Positions 23,445 through 30,730 of a stretch of DNA of 64,000 nt are shown in pieces (position 1 is the first letter of the stretch; each line of letters opens with the position of its first letter). Position numbers and translations under genes: made by a program. The stretch spans positions 1 to 64,000 of the forward strand of contig NZ_JADWPD010000010.1 in NCBI RefSeq assembly GCF_017308975.1, given 5' to 3'. The DNA is from Amycolatopsis sp. MtRt-6. Its GTDB lineage: Bacteria; Actinomycetota; Actinomycetes; Mycobacteriales; Pseudonocardiaceae. Under the pieces are notes generated by a model, which was not told the DNA's origin, ran no database searches, and worked only from the letters and a program-made list of their open reading frames with translations.

Positions 23445-24004
23445 TCGCCGCGGCCGCCTTCGTTCTCCAGCAGCTCGTCCACTGTGGCCGATCCCTGCTG
23501 GTAGCGCTTCGCGATTTCCGCGTTCAACGTGTCCATCACACCCTGGACCTCGCGGCGGAACGAGGACACCGACAGCTCTTCACGCGCGTACGTGTCCAAA
23601 GCGGAGGCGAGCTTCTCATCCGAGAGGGACCCGACGTCGGTCAGGTCCGTGTCGCCGATCAGGGCCTCCGCGTGCCTGCGGTGCTCGCCGGCGCGGGATG
23701 GCTCCAGCTGCTGGTGACGGCCGGAACCCGCCGCCGGGCCCAGTGCGTTGTCCGCCAGGATCGTCGCCAGCTGGTCGACGATGCTCGCTTCGCCCCCCGA
23801 GCTGCGCCTGGCCTGCTCCGCGCGCACGATGTCGATCCGGGCGTGCAGGAGACGGCGCAGGTAGGACAGATCAGTCTCTTCCTGCGCGGCTTCGTCGCGC
23901 CGCTCGCGCAGCACCTTCAGCGGCAGTTCACCCAGGCCGCTGAGGTACCCCGGGCCGAGCACGCGGTCGATCCGCCGCCTGCCGCCGGGCCGCACTTCGA
24001 TCAC
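23441..24004 (-). CDS. rsiG: RsiG-like c-di-GMP-responsive anti-sigma factor (AmfC)
   Basis: This 187-aa protein is mostly helical. It carries two copies of the RsiG signature E-x3-S-x2-R-x3-Q-x3-D: residues E43, S47, R50, H54, D58 and E143, S147, R150, Q154, D158. In Streptomyces RsiG these motifs bind a c-di-GMP dimer and allow RsiG to hold the sporulation sigma factor WhiG. The second motif is exact; the first has His in place of Gln. GTG 24004 lies 5 nt after TAAACT, so the mRNA is probably leaderless. Its neighbours, asparaginase downstream and ygfZ upstream, match the usual rsiG/amfC locus. Confidence 0.85.
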   Translation of the reverse strand: MIEVRPGGRRRIDRVLGPGYLSGLGELPLKVLRERRDEAAQEETDLSYLRRLLHARIDIVRAEQARRSSGGEASIVDQLATILADNALGPAAGSGRHQQLEPSRAGEHRRHAEALIGDTDLTDVGSLSDEKLASALDTYAREELSVSSFRREVQGVMDTLNAEIAKRYQQGSATVDELLENEGGRGE

Positions 24005-24053
24005 AGCGCAGTTTATCCCGGTTGAGCGTGATCTCGCTGTCAGGGGCTTTCGA

Positions 24054-25184
24054 TCAGCCACGGAGTTGCGCCGCTGCCGCACGCCCCGGCGCGGGCTGTT
24101 CAGCGGGCACCGAGTCGGGGTCGATCGCCGCCTGGACGAGGTTGTCCGCCGAGCCCGCCAGCAGCTCCGCGCCCACCGGCGTCGAGCGCTTGACCAGCGC
24201 CAACGCGATCGGACCGAGCTCGTGGTGCTGGATCACCGTGCCGATCCGGCCGACCGTCCGGCCGTCCAGCAGCACCGGGTCGCCGGTCTCCGGGGTGACC
24301 TCGGGTGAGCCGTCGAGGTGCAACAACAACAGGTTCCGCGGTGGACGTCCCACGTTGTGGACCTTCGACACCGTCTCCTGGCCGCGGTAGCAGCCCTTCG
24401 CGACGTGCGCGGCCGAGCCGACCCAGCCCACCTCGTGCGGAATCGTGCGGTCGTCGGTGTCGACGCCCAGCCGGGGCCGCACCGACTCGACGCGCAACGC
24501 GTCGAACACCCAGCTGCCCGCCGCCCGCGCGCCCGCGTCCGTGAGCTTCTTCCACCAGTCCGCCAGCGCGGCGCGCGGCACCGCCAGGTCGACGCTCCAC
24601 CGGCCCGGCCACGGCATCCGCCGTGCGAAGCCGCCGCTCGGCAGCGCCGCCACGGCGTACGGCTCCGGGCCGACCTCGGCGCCGACCGCGCTCAGCACGC
24701 GCTCGGCGTCCGGGCCGAGCACGGTGAGCAGCGCCAGTTCGCCCGTTGCGTCCCGGATGTCCACCTTGGACCAGAACTTCATCGCCTCGAGGTACTCGCG
24801 CAGCGTCTGCGGGCCGCCCTTGGGCAGCGCGCTCGTCACGTGGGAGCCGGCGTCGGTGTCGAGGTAGACCGTCCCGTCGAGGTGTGCCAGCACCATGTGC
24901 GTCTCGACGCGGCCCTGGCTGTCGAGGACCAGCGCCTCGGTGCCGGAGCCCTCGGCCAGCCCGGTCACGTGCTGCGAGATCACCAGGTGCAGCCAGGACA
25001 GCCGTTCTTCGCCGGTCACCGCGAGGAACTCGCGATGTGACCGGTCGATCACGACCACGCTGCGCGAGGCCGTGCGCTGCTCCGCGAAGGGGTCTCCCCA
25101 GTGCCAGGGGACGCCGGCTTCGGGGTGGTCGTCGGGTGAGGGGATCGATCCGGGCACGTCCAGCAGCGGCGAGCGGTACGGCAT
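24054..25184 (-). CDS. ygfZ: Folate-binding protein YgfZ/GcvT family
   Basis: This 376-aa protein resembles the aminomethyltransferase (GcvT) fold and supports assembly or repair of Fe-S enzymes through folate. The YgfZ signature K-G-C-Y-x-G-Q-E is intact in AKGCYRGQETVSKVHN, with the reactive Cys. N-terminal RSHREFLAVTGEERLSWLH and the C-terminal barrel (ETGDPVLLDGRTVGRIGTV) are as expected. The ATG at 25184 lies 7 nt after TAGGCT on the minus strand, implying a leaderless transcript. It is divergent from pabC with only 31 bp between start codons. Confidence 0.92.
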   Translation of the reverse strand: MPYRSPLLDVPGSIPSPDDHPEAGVPWHWGDPFAEQRTASRSVVVIDRSHREFLAVTGEERLSWLHLVISQHVTGLAEGSGTEALVLDSQGRVETHMVLAHLDGTVYLDTDAGSHVTSALPKGGPQTLREYLEAMKFWSKVDIRDATGELALLTVLGPDAERVLSAVGAEVGPEPYAVAALPSGGFARRMPWPGRWSVDLAVPRAALADWWKKLTDAGARAAGSWVFDALRVESVRPRLGVDTDDRTIPHEVGWVGSAAHVAKGCYRGQETVSKVHNVGRPPRNLLLLHLDGSPEVTPETGDPVLLDGRTVGRIGTVIQHHELGPIALALVKRSTPVGAELLAGSADNLVQAAIDPDSVPAEQPAPGRAAAAQLRG

Positions 25185-25215
25185 ACCGCCCAGCCTAGGT
25201 GAGTACCTTGTGTGC

Positions 25216-26064
25216 ATGCGCGTGCTCGTCTTCCTCGACGGAACCCCGGCCGACCCCGACGTGGCCCAGATCAAGGTCGACGACCTCGGGCTCATGCGCG
25301 GCGACGGCGTCTTCGAGACCGTCCTCGTCGACGGCGGCGAGCCCCGGGAGCTTCGCCCGCACCTCGAGCGGCTGGCCCGCTCGGCGGCCATGCTCGACCT
25401 GCCCGAGCCCGACCTGGCGGCCTGGGAGCGGGTCGTTTCGCTGGTGCTCGAAAGGTGGGCCGGCGGGCCGGAAATGGTGCTGAAACTGGTGTACACGCGG
25501 GGATCCGACGGCGATCCGGCGGCGATGCCGACCGGCTTCGCGCTGGGTTCGGAGGTCCCGCCGTCGATCCTCAAGGCCCGCGCCGAGGGCGTCGCCGCGA
25601 TCACCCTCGAACGCGGTTTCCCGCCGGACCTCGCCGAGCGCGCGCCGTGGCTGCTGCTCGGCGCCAAGCCGTTGTCGTACGCGATGAACATGGCCGCGGT
25701 GCGGGAGGCGGGCCGCCGTGGCGCCGAAGATGTGATTTTCACCGCGGCCGACGGTTCGGTCTTCGAAGGCCCGACGTCGACCGTCGTGCTCGCGAAGGGC
25801 CGGACGCTCTACACGCCGCCGCCGAGCATCGGCATCCTGCCGGGCACCACCCAGGCCGCGCTGTTCCGCGGCGCCGAGAAGGCGGGCTGGGCGGTCAAGG
25901 TGGAGCCGCTCACGGTCCGTGACCTCGTCGAGGGTGACGGCGTGTTCATGGCGTCCAGCGTCCGCAAGCTGACCCGCGTGCACACGCTGGACGGCGAGCG
26001 GCTGCCCGATTCCGAGAAGGTGTACGCCGAGCTGGTCGCGGCCTACGAGGCCGAATACGCCTGA
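25216..26064 (+). CDS. pabC: Aminodeoxychorismate lyase (class IV aminotransferase fold)
   Basis: This 282-aa PLP enzyme is of the branched-chain aminotransferase/ADC lyase fold. Features include DDLGLMRGDGVFETVLVDGG, RPHLERLARSAAMLDLP, the PLP Lys in LLGAKPLSYAMNM, and IGILPGTTQAAL. The DGVFE segment and its location divergent from ygfZ favour 4-amino-4-deoxychorismate lyase, which makes p-aminobenzoate for folate; a D-amino-acid aminotransferase cannot be excluded. ATG 25216 lies 6 nt after TACCTT (leaderless). The 3' end overlaps the convergent ParB-like gene by 22 nt. Confidence 0.85.
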   Translation: MRVLVFLDGTPADPDVAQIKVDDLGLMRGDGVFETVLVDGGEPRELRPHLERLARSAAMLDLPEPDLAAWERVVSLVLERWAGGPEMVLKLVYTRGSDGDPAAMPTGFALGSEVPPSILKARAEGVAAITLERGFPPDLAERAPWLLLGAKPLSYAMNMAAVREAGRRGAEDVIFTAADGSVFEGPTSTVVLAKGRTLYTPPPSIGILPGTTQAALFRGAEKAGWAVKVEPLTVRDLVEGDGVFMASSVRKLTRVHTLDGERLPDSEKVYAELVAAYEAEYA

Positions 26065-26468
26065 CCCTGGCTGATCCGGACGACGGCGGGGGCGACCTCT
26101 TCGGCGCGGTAGGCGGCGATCTTGTGGTGGCCGTCGATGATCAGCTCGCGTTCGCCGTCGGCCAGCACCACCGCGACCGGCCGGTGCCCGCTGCGGATGG
26201 CCGTGCGGTAGTAGCCGACGCGGGCCTCGTCCGACGGCGGCCAGGCGTCGGTCGGCGTCAGCTCCTGGTCGGCGGGCAGCCGCTCCGGGCCGCTGACGCG
26301 GTAGTCGCCGTCGACGAGCAGGTCGAGGACCGGCCCGAGCGTGGTGGCCAGCGGACGGCGCAGCTGCCCCGTGGCCAGCGCGATCCGCAGCGACTGCGGC
26401 AGCTCCGCCCGCTCCCGCGTGTTCACGTCGAGGAAACCCGTGCCACCGCTGATAGTCACCTGTTCCAC
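26043..26468 (-). CDS. ParB/sulfiredoxin-fold domain protein
   Basis: This 141-aa protein has a C-terminal segment VVLADGERELIIDGHHKIAA that matches the ParB-like nuclease/kinase fold (the DGHH-R/K-AA motif). The N-terminal part (FLDVNTRERAELPQSLRIAL) is specific to a small actinobacterial group. There is no HTH, so it is not a partition ParB; stand-alone domains of this fold include nucleases, kinases and phosphatases. GTG at 26468 is the start. A 98-bp gap to pxpC has no recognisable element. Confidence 0.65.
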   Translation of the reverse strand: MEQVTISGGTGFLDVNTRERAELPQSLRIALATGQLRRPLATTLGPVLDLLVDGDYRVSGPERLPADQELTPTDAWPPSDEARVGYYRTAIRSGHRPVAVVLADGERELIIDGHHKIAAYRAEEVAPAVVRISQGQAYSAS

Positions 26469-26566
26469 GCTTATGAGGACGGGTGACGGCGCGACATGGT
26501 TCCAGCCCCTACCCGGACGGGTGCACCACGTGAGGTGGGTCTCACCCGCGTGGCGGTACGCCTTGC

Positions 26567-27412
26567 TCAGGAAGGCCTGAACCGCATTCGGGTACCCGGC
26601 CGAGCCTGCGCGAGGGCGCTCAACGCGGCCGTTTTCACGACGGCGGCGACGGGATAGCCCCCGGTCGTCGGGTGGTCGGCGAGAAAAACCACCGGCAGCC
26701 CGCTCGGCGGCACCTGGATCGCCCCGGTGACGACGCCTTCGCTGGGCAGCTCACCCTCGACGGCCCGGCGCAACGGTGTCCCGTCGAGGCGCAGGCCGAC
26801 GCGGTTGGACTCGGCCGTGACCGTCCACCCCGCCGCCAGCCCGCCCGCCGGGTCGTCGAACCAGTCGTCGCGGGGCCCGAGCGTCACGGGCACCACGAGT
26901 TCCCCCGGCGTGGCCACGGGCACGACGACGTCCGCGCCCGTGGGGATCCCGGGGTCGCCGAGGGGAAGCACGTCCCCGGCGGTCAACGGCGGTGGGCCGA
27001 TGCCGGACAGGACGTCCCGGGACCGGCTGCCCAGCACCGGTGCCACGGCAATGCCCCCGGACACCGCCAGGTAGCAGCGCAGGCCCGCCGGCGGTGTGCC
27101 CACCGACAACGTCTGGCCGGCGCGCACCGCCAGCGGCGCGTGGGAGCCGGCGGGCCGGCCGTCGACCCGGACGTCGACCGCCGGGCCGGTGACCGCCGCC
27201 GTCGCCGCGGCGGTGAACCGCACGGACAGACCGCCGAGCAGGGCCTCGATCCCGGCGGCGGCCTCGGCGTTGCCCACCAGGCGGTTCGCCAGCCGCAGCG
27301 ACGCCGTGTCGAGGGCGCCCGAAGGCGCGACGCCCAGGTGGGCGTACCCGGGCCGGCCCAGGTCCTCCACCAGCGCGTACCGCCCGGGGTCGAGCACCTC
27401 CAGGCTCCTCAT
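26567..27412 (-). CDS. pxpC: 5-oxoprolinase subunit C (biotin-dependent carboxyltransferase-like)
   Basis: This 281-aa protein is of the KipA/AHS2 family and forms the ATP-dependent 5-oxoproline hydrolase with PxpA and PxpB. It begins MRSLEVLDPGRYALVEDLGR, has GYAHLGVAPSGALDTASLR, LAVSGGIAVAPVLGSRSRD and VTAESNRVGLRLDGTPL, and ends with VVFLADHPTTGGYP. Its ATG overlaps the pxpB stop by 4 nt. The LamB/YcsF subunit PxpA is not in the vicinity, so the complex would have to be completed from elsewhere. Confidence 0.93.
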   Translation of the reverse strand: MRSLEVLDPGRYALVEDLGRPGYAHLGVAPSGALDTASLRLANRLVGNAEAAAGIEALLGGLSVRFTAAATAAVTGPAVDVRVDGRPAGSHAPLAVRAGQTLSVGTPPAGLRCYLAVSGGIAVAPVLGSRSRDVLSGIGPPPLTAGDVLPLGDPGIPTGADVVVPVATPGELVVPVTLGPRDDWFDDPAGGLAAGWTVTAESNRVGLRLDGTPLRRAVEGELPSEGVVTGAIQVPPSGLPVVFLADHPTTGGYPVAAVVKTAALSALAQARPGTRMRFRPS

Positions 27413-28005
27413 CGGACGCTCCGGAAGCGGACGCGGTCACCCGGCGCGAACAACGCGGGCGGGTCCGCGTGGGGGTCGAACAGCGTCGCCGACGTGTGCC
27501 CGAGCAGCCGCCAGCCACCCGGTGACTCGCGCGGGTAGACGCCGGTGAACTCGCCGGCGAGCCCGACCGACCCGGCCGGGACGCGGGTCCGCGGCGACTC
27601 CAGGCGAGGCTGCTGAAGCCGCGGGGGAAGCCCGGTCAGGTAGCCGAAGCCGGGCGCGAAGCCGGTGAACGCGACCGTGTAGACGGCTTCGGTGTGCATC
27701 GAGACGACGGCGTCCGGCGAGACACCCGCGTCGGCGGCGATCAGGGCCAGGTCTTCGCCGTCGTAGCGGACGTCGAGGGTCACTTCGCGGGGCTGGTCCG
27801 CGGGCGGGTGCGTGAGGTCGGCGGCTTCGAGCAGGGCGCGCACGGCCGCGACCCCGCCGACGACGAGCAGGCTGCGCGCGCCCGGCACGAGGTCGACGAC
27901 GCCGGTCGGCCGGGCGGCGAGCACGGTCGCGTGGGCGGCCCGCATCTGGTCGAGCGAGTCGCAGTCGAGCAGGGCGGCGTCCTCGCCGCACCGCCGCCAG
28001 CGCAC
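27409..28005 (-). CDS. pxpB: 5-oxoprolinase subunit B (KipI/AHS1)
   Basis: This 198-aa protein is of the allophanate hydrolase subunit 1-like family. Hallmarks are VDLVPGARSLLVVGG, VRYDGEDLALIAADAGVSPD, and the highly conserved VAFTGFAPGFGYLTGLPP and LESPRTRVPAGSVGLAGE. It acts with PxpC in cleavage of 5-oxoproline to glutamate. The GTG start is 4 nt from the nitrobindin stop and the end overlaps pxpC, so the three genes and the upstream micropeptide gene form one operon. Confidence 0.93.
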   Translation of the reverse strand: MRWRRCGEDAALLDCDSLDQMRAAHATVLAARPTGVVDLVPGARSLLVVGGVAAVRALLEAADLTHPPADQPREVTLDVRYDGEDLALIAADAGVSPDAVVSMHTEAVYTVAFTGFAPGFGYLTGLPPRLQQPRLESPRTRVPAGSVGLAGEFTGVYPRESPGGWRLLGHTSATLFDPHADPPALFAPGDRVRFRSVR

Positions 28006-28009
28006 GACG

Positions 28010-28624
28010 TCAGCCGACGACGCGGTGCAGCAGGGCCGAGGTGTGCGGCTGCATCTCCTGGCCCACCATCGCGCGTTCCTCGACGTAGCCGAGGGAGCCC
28101 TCGATCAGGCCGTACAGGCGCTGGGCCGCGGTGACGTCCTTGGCCGTGGCCGTGCGGATCACCGCGTCGGTGCCGAGCTCCCAGGACGTCTGGTTGCGCG
28201 GCTTGCCGTAGTACAGCTCGACGATGCCGGTGTTGTGGGTGAGCAGCAGCTCGATCGTGTCGTCCGCCTGCGGCCGCCAGAACCCGGACTCGCGGGCGGC
28301 GGGGCGGATGACGTTGCCGTCGTCGTCCAGCAGCCACGCGCGGGACTCGTGGATCAGGAACGGGCGGCCGTCGTGCGAGATCGTCAGCTGCTGCGCGAAC
28401 TTGCGCGGGCCGTCGATGGTCGGGTAGTCGACCTCGCCCTCACCGCGCCACACGCCGACGAGCGGCAGCAGCGCGAGGCAGGCGTCGTTGAGGTTCGGCC
28501 CCTCGCGCAGGTTGGCGGTGTCGTTGGGGATGGGCAGGTCGTCCCACAGCGGGAGGTTGCGCGAGCGGGTGCTCTCCGCGCGCCTCTCCGCTGCCGCGAT
28601 GGCTTCGTCGCCGCTGGCGGTCAT
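28010..28624 (-). CDS. Nitrobindin-like heme-binding beta-barrel protein
   Basis: This 204-aa protein has the FABP-like/nitrobindin (THAP4 C-terminal) fold. The first strand motif LVGVWRGEGEVDYPT (G-x-W-x-G-x-G) starts the barrel at about residue 55. ISHDGRPFLIHESRAWLLD and ESGFWRPQADDTIELLLTHNTG follow, and the C-terminal QPHTSALLHR provides the His expected to ligate heme iron. Nitrobindins bind ferric heme and handle NO or peroxynitrite. The N-terminal ~45 residues are a helical extension common in actinobacteria. ATG 28624 is 3 nt past the stop of the 32-aa membrane peptide. Confidence 0.88.
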   Translation of the reverse strand: MTASGDEAIAAAERRAESTRSRNLPLWDDLPIPNDTANLREGPNLNDACLALLPLVGVWRGEGEVDYPTIDGPRKFAQQLTISHDGRPFLIHESRAWLLDDDGNVIRPAARESGFWRPQADDTIELLLTHNTGIVELYYGKPRNQTSWELGTDAVIRTATAKDVTAAQRLYGLIEGSLGYVEERAMVGQEMQPHTSALLHRVVG

Positions 28625-28627
28625 GGG

Positions 28628-28726
28628 TCAGCGCTGGTCCGCGTACAGCCGGTAGACGACGTACACGGCGAACCAGGTGATCGCGATGCCGGCGAGGACC
28701 AGCAGAGTCGTAAAGATGGCTTCCAC
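28628..28726 (-). CDS. 32-aa single-pass membrane micropeptide
   Basis: The frame GTG...TGA encodes a short Met-Glu-Ala N-terminus, a hydrophobic helix (AIFTTLLVLAGIAITWFAVY) and a basic tail with YRLYADQR. The GTG lies exactly 7 nt after TATTCT on the minus strand, which supports a leaderless mRNA and makes this the first gene of the operon. It ends 3 nt before the nitrobindin start. I know no named family. The clean helix and correct topology (positive C-terminus inside) argue for a real peptide. It could also act as a leader controlling nitrobindin translation. Confidence 0.7.
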   Translation of the reverse strand: MEAIFTTLLVLAGIAITWFAVYVVYRLYADQR

Positions 28727-28803
28727 GCCCCGCAGAATAGTCCGCCCCGGCTCAATCGGCCCTGCGCAGGGTCACCGCGGTGAGGACGGTCACCCGGCCT
28801 GAA

Positions 28804-28847
28804 CGCCGCGAAGGCCTCCCTACCGGAGTAGGAAGGCCTTCGCGGTG
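28804..28847 (-). terminator. Terminator of the sulfurtransferase operon
   Basis: A near-perfect stem-loop: CCGCGAAGGCCT pairs with AGGCCTTCGCGG and CCTAC with GTAGG around a CGGA tetraloop. It lies 10 nt after the stop of the leftward DUF1416 gene. Confidence 0.85.
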
Positions 28848-28856
28848 AAGCAGGAC

Positions 28857-29168
28857 TCAGGCGACCGAGATGGCCAGCTGGTGCAGGCCGGGGCCCTCGG
28901 CGGTGACCGAGGCTTCGCCGTTGCCGGTGCGGTGCAGCGCGCGCACCGTCCACTCGCCCGGCGCCGCGTAGAAGCGGAAGTCGCCCTCCGCCGACGAGAC
29001 GACCTCGCCGGTGAAGTCGCCGCCGCCGTCCAGCAACCGGACGAACGCGCCGCCGACCGGCCCGTTCGCGCCCGTCACCTTGCCGGCGAGCACGACCTGC
29101 CCGCGCGTGTCGAAGTCCGCCGGCGTGGCCTCCTGGACCGGTGCGCCGCAGCTGTCGTCAACCGCCAT
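28857..29168 (-). CDS. sseC: DUF1416 protein (SseC-like)
   Basis: This 103-aa protein is a single beta-sandwich-like DUF1416 domain: VVLAGKVTGANGPVGGAFVRL, DFTGEVVSSAEGDFRFYAAP, GEWTVRALHR. In mycobacteria the homologue SseC is encoded right after the sulfurtransferase CysA2 and is thought to aid it. Here the ATG overlaps the cysA2 stop by ATGA. The Cys in DDSCGAPVQ near the N-terminus is conserved and could carry sulfur (inference). A strong terminator follows. Confidence 0.9.
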   Translation of the reverse strand: MAVDDSCGAPVQEATPADFDTRGQVVLAGKVTGANGPVGGAFVRLLDGGGDFTGEVVSSAEGDFRFYAAPGEWTVRALHRTGNGEASVTAEGPGLHQLAISVA

Positions 29169-30004
29169 CACTTGGCTCCCAACTCGACCGGCACGCCGAC
29201 GAGCGAGCCGTATTCCGTCCATGAACCGTCGTAGTTCTTCACGTCCTCGTAGCCCAGCAGCTCGTGGAGCGCGAACCACGCGATCGAGGAGCGCTCGCCG
29301 ATGCGGCAGTAGGCGATGGTGCCCTTGCCCTCGTCGATGCCCTCCTCCTTGTACAGCTCCTTGATCTCTTCCTCGGTCTTGAAGGTGCCGTCCTCGTTGG
29401 CGACCTTCGCCCACGGCACGTTCAGCGCGCCGGGGATGTGCCCGGGAACCTGGGACTGCTCCTGCGGCAGGTGCGCCGGGGCGAGCAGCTTGCCGGAGAA
29501 CTCGTCGGGCGAACGCACGTCGACGAAGTTCTTCGAGCCGATCGACTGGACGACCTCGTCGCGGAACGCGCGCAGCGACAGGTCCTGGTCCTGGGCCTTG
29601 TAGTCGGTGGCGGCGCGCTTGACCTCGTCGGAGTTCAGCTCGCGGCCGTCGAGCTCCCACTTCTTGCGGCCGCCGTCGAGCAGCTTGACCTTCTCGTGGC
29701 CGTACAGCTTGAAGTACCAGTACGCGTACGCGGCGAACCAGTTGTTGTTGCCGCCGTAGAGGATCACGAGGTCGTCGTTGGAGATGCCCTTCTCCGAGAG
29801 GAGCTTCTCGAAGCCCTCCTTGGAGACGAAGTCGCGGCGCACCCCGTCCTGCAGGTCGTTCCGCCAGTCGAACTTCACCGCGCCCCGGATGTGGCCGGCG
29901 TCGTAGGCGGTGGTGTCCTCGTCGACCTCGGCGAACACGACGCCGGGGGTGTCCAGGTTCTCCTCGGCCCACTGGGTGGTGACCAGGACGTCTTCACGGC
30001 TCAT
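29168..30004 (-). CDS. cysA2: Thiosulfate sulfurtransferase (rhodanese), CysA2/SseA type
   Basis: The protein has 278 aa with two rhodanese domains. The N-terminal inactive domain contains FAEVDEDTTAYDAGHIRGAV and YGGNNNWFAAYAYWY. The C-terminal domain has FVDVRSPDEFSGK, PGHIPGALNVPWA and the active-site loop YCRIGERSS with the catalytic Cys. It transfers sulfane sulfur from thiosulfate to thiophilic acceptors. It sits in the conserved actinobacterial order DUF4395 gene, cysA2, sseC, transcribed together behind a Cys-containing leader peptide. The upstream gap is 32 bp. Confidence 0.94.
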   Translation of the reverse strand: MSREDVLVTTQWAEENLDTPGVVFAEVDEDTTAYDAGHIRGAVKFDWRNDLQDGVRRDFVSKEGFEKLLSEKGISNDDLVILYGGNNNWFAAYAYWYFKLYGHEKVKLLDGGRKKWELDGRELNSDEVKRAATDYKAQDQDLSLRAFRDEVVQSIGSKNFVDVRSPDEFSGKLLAPAHLPQEQSQVPGHIPGALNVPWAKVANEDGTFKTEEEIKELYKEEGIDEGKGTIAYCRIGERSSIAWFALHELLGYEDVKNYDGSWTEYGSLVGVPVELGAK

Positions 30005-30036
30005 GTGAACAGAACTCACTTTCTGGGGTTGAACTT

Positions 30037-30468
30037 TCAGGACGCGCGGGCGGGGGTGAAGCGTTTGATGAGCAAGTACATTTCGCAGCCGAGACAGAAG
30101 TTGAAGGCCGCGTTGAGGAAGGCCGCGAACAGCGCGAACGCCGTCGCGACGATGCCGAGCGGGGTGATGCCGGCGGCGAAGCCGATCGTGCCGGCCAGCG
30201 CGAACACGAACCCGACGGCCTGGGCGAACCGCAGCGGTGCCGCGTCCTCCCGCTCGTCGGTCGGGCCGAGGCGGGGAGCCACCAGCGCGCGGTAGACGAT
30301 CGAGTAGGGCGCCGGTTTGAGCCCGATGAACGCGCCGATCGCGAACACGACGGTCTGGACCGCCAGCAGCGGCCACCACTGGGTGACCAGAACGACCGCG
30401 AGCACGATCGTGGTCAGGATGGCGGCGAACCGCGGGCCTCGCGGGTCGACGGCCGGTCCGGCGGACAT
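30037..30468 (-). CDS. DUF4395 membrane protein
   Basis: This 143-aa protein has four hydrophobic helices and the DUF4395 signature: DPRGPRFAAILTTIVLAV at the start, GLKPAPYSIVYRALVAPRLG in the loop, and FNFCLGCEMYLLIKR near the end with a C-x-x-C pair. The family sits next to sulfurtransferases and may help move or bind sulfur at the membrane. GGAGG lies 4 nt before the ATG and is partly paired in a CTCC-AGCT-GGAG hairpin (30474-30485), which may limit its translation until the upstream leader is read. Confidence 0.9.
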   Translation of the reverse strand: MSAGPAVDPRGPRFAAILTTIVLAVVLVTQWWPLLAVQTVVFAIGAFIGLKPAPYSIVYRALVAPRLGPTDEREDAAPLRFAQAVGFVFALAGTIGFAAGITPLGIVATAFALFAAFLNAAFNFCLGCEMYLLIKRFTPARAS

Positions 30469-30473
30469 GGTGC

Positions 30474-30485
30474 CTCCAGCTGGAG
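30474..30485 (-). promoter_or_regulatory. Shine-Dalgarno-sequestering palindrome before the DUF4395 gene
   Basis: CTCCAGCTGGAG is a perfect palindrome and folds as CTCC-AGCT-GGAG, tying up the GGAG of the ribosome site 4 nt before the ATG. A second stem, GCGTGC-CGTTC-GCACGC, lies just upstream in the leader. Both lie between the Cys leader peptide and the first structural gene, as expected for a translational attenuator. Confidence 0.5.
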
Positions 30486-30549
30486 CAAGGGGTGCGTGCG
30501 AACGGCACGCGTCAGCGGCAACAGGGCTGGCGGGGACCGGATCGGGAGT

Positions 30550-30645
30550 TCAGTGCCGGTCGGACTGAACGCGACACAGGCTGCTGCGGACGCGGCAGAG
30601 GTCGACTGCGCGCCGCTGCGTCAGGAAGGTGGTCAGCCCGGTCAC
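30550..30645 (-). CDS. Cys-containing leaderless leader peptide (attenuator)
   Basis: A 31-codon frame starts with GTG and reads VTGLTTFLTQRRAVDLCRVR followed by SSLCRVQSDRH. It contains two Cys and the RRAVDLCRV block typical of the putative leader peptides found before sulfur genes in actinomycetes. The GTG is exactly 7 nt after TACCCT, so the transcript would begin at the start codon. Work in mycobacteria on polycysteine leader ORFs upstream of the cysA2 operon showed cysteine-responsive attenuation, and the same operon follows here. Slow translation at Cys codons would be the sensor. Confidence 0.75.
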   Translation of the reverse strand: MTGLTTFLTQRRAVDLCRVRSSLCRVQSDRH

Positions 30646-30730
30646 GGGTGCGAGGGTACCCAGAGCTCTCTGAGGGTGGGAACCACGTTCATACCTTGGG
30701 ACGGTTCCCGTAATCCGGGACGATCGCTGG

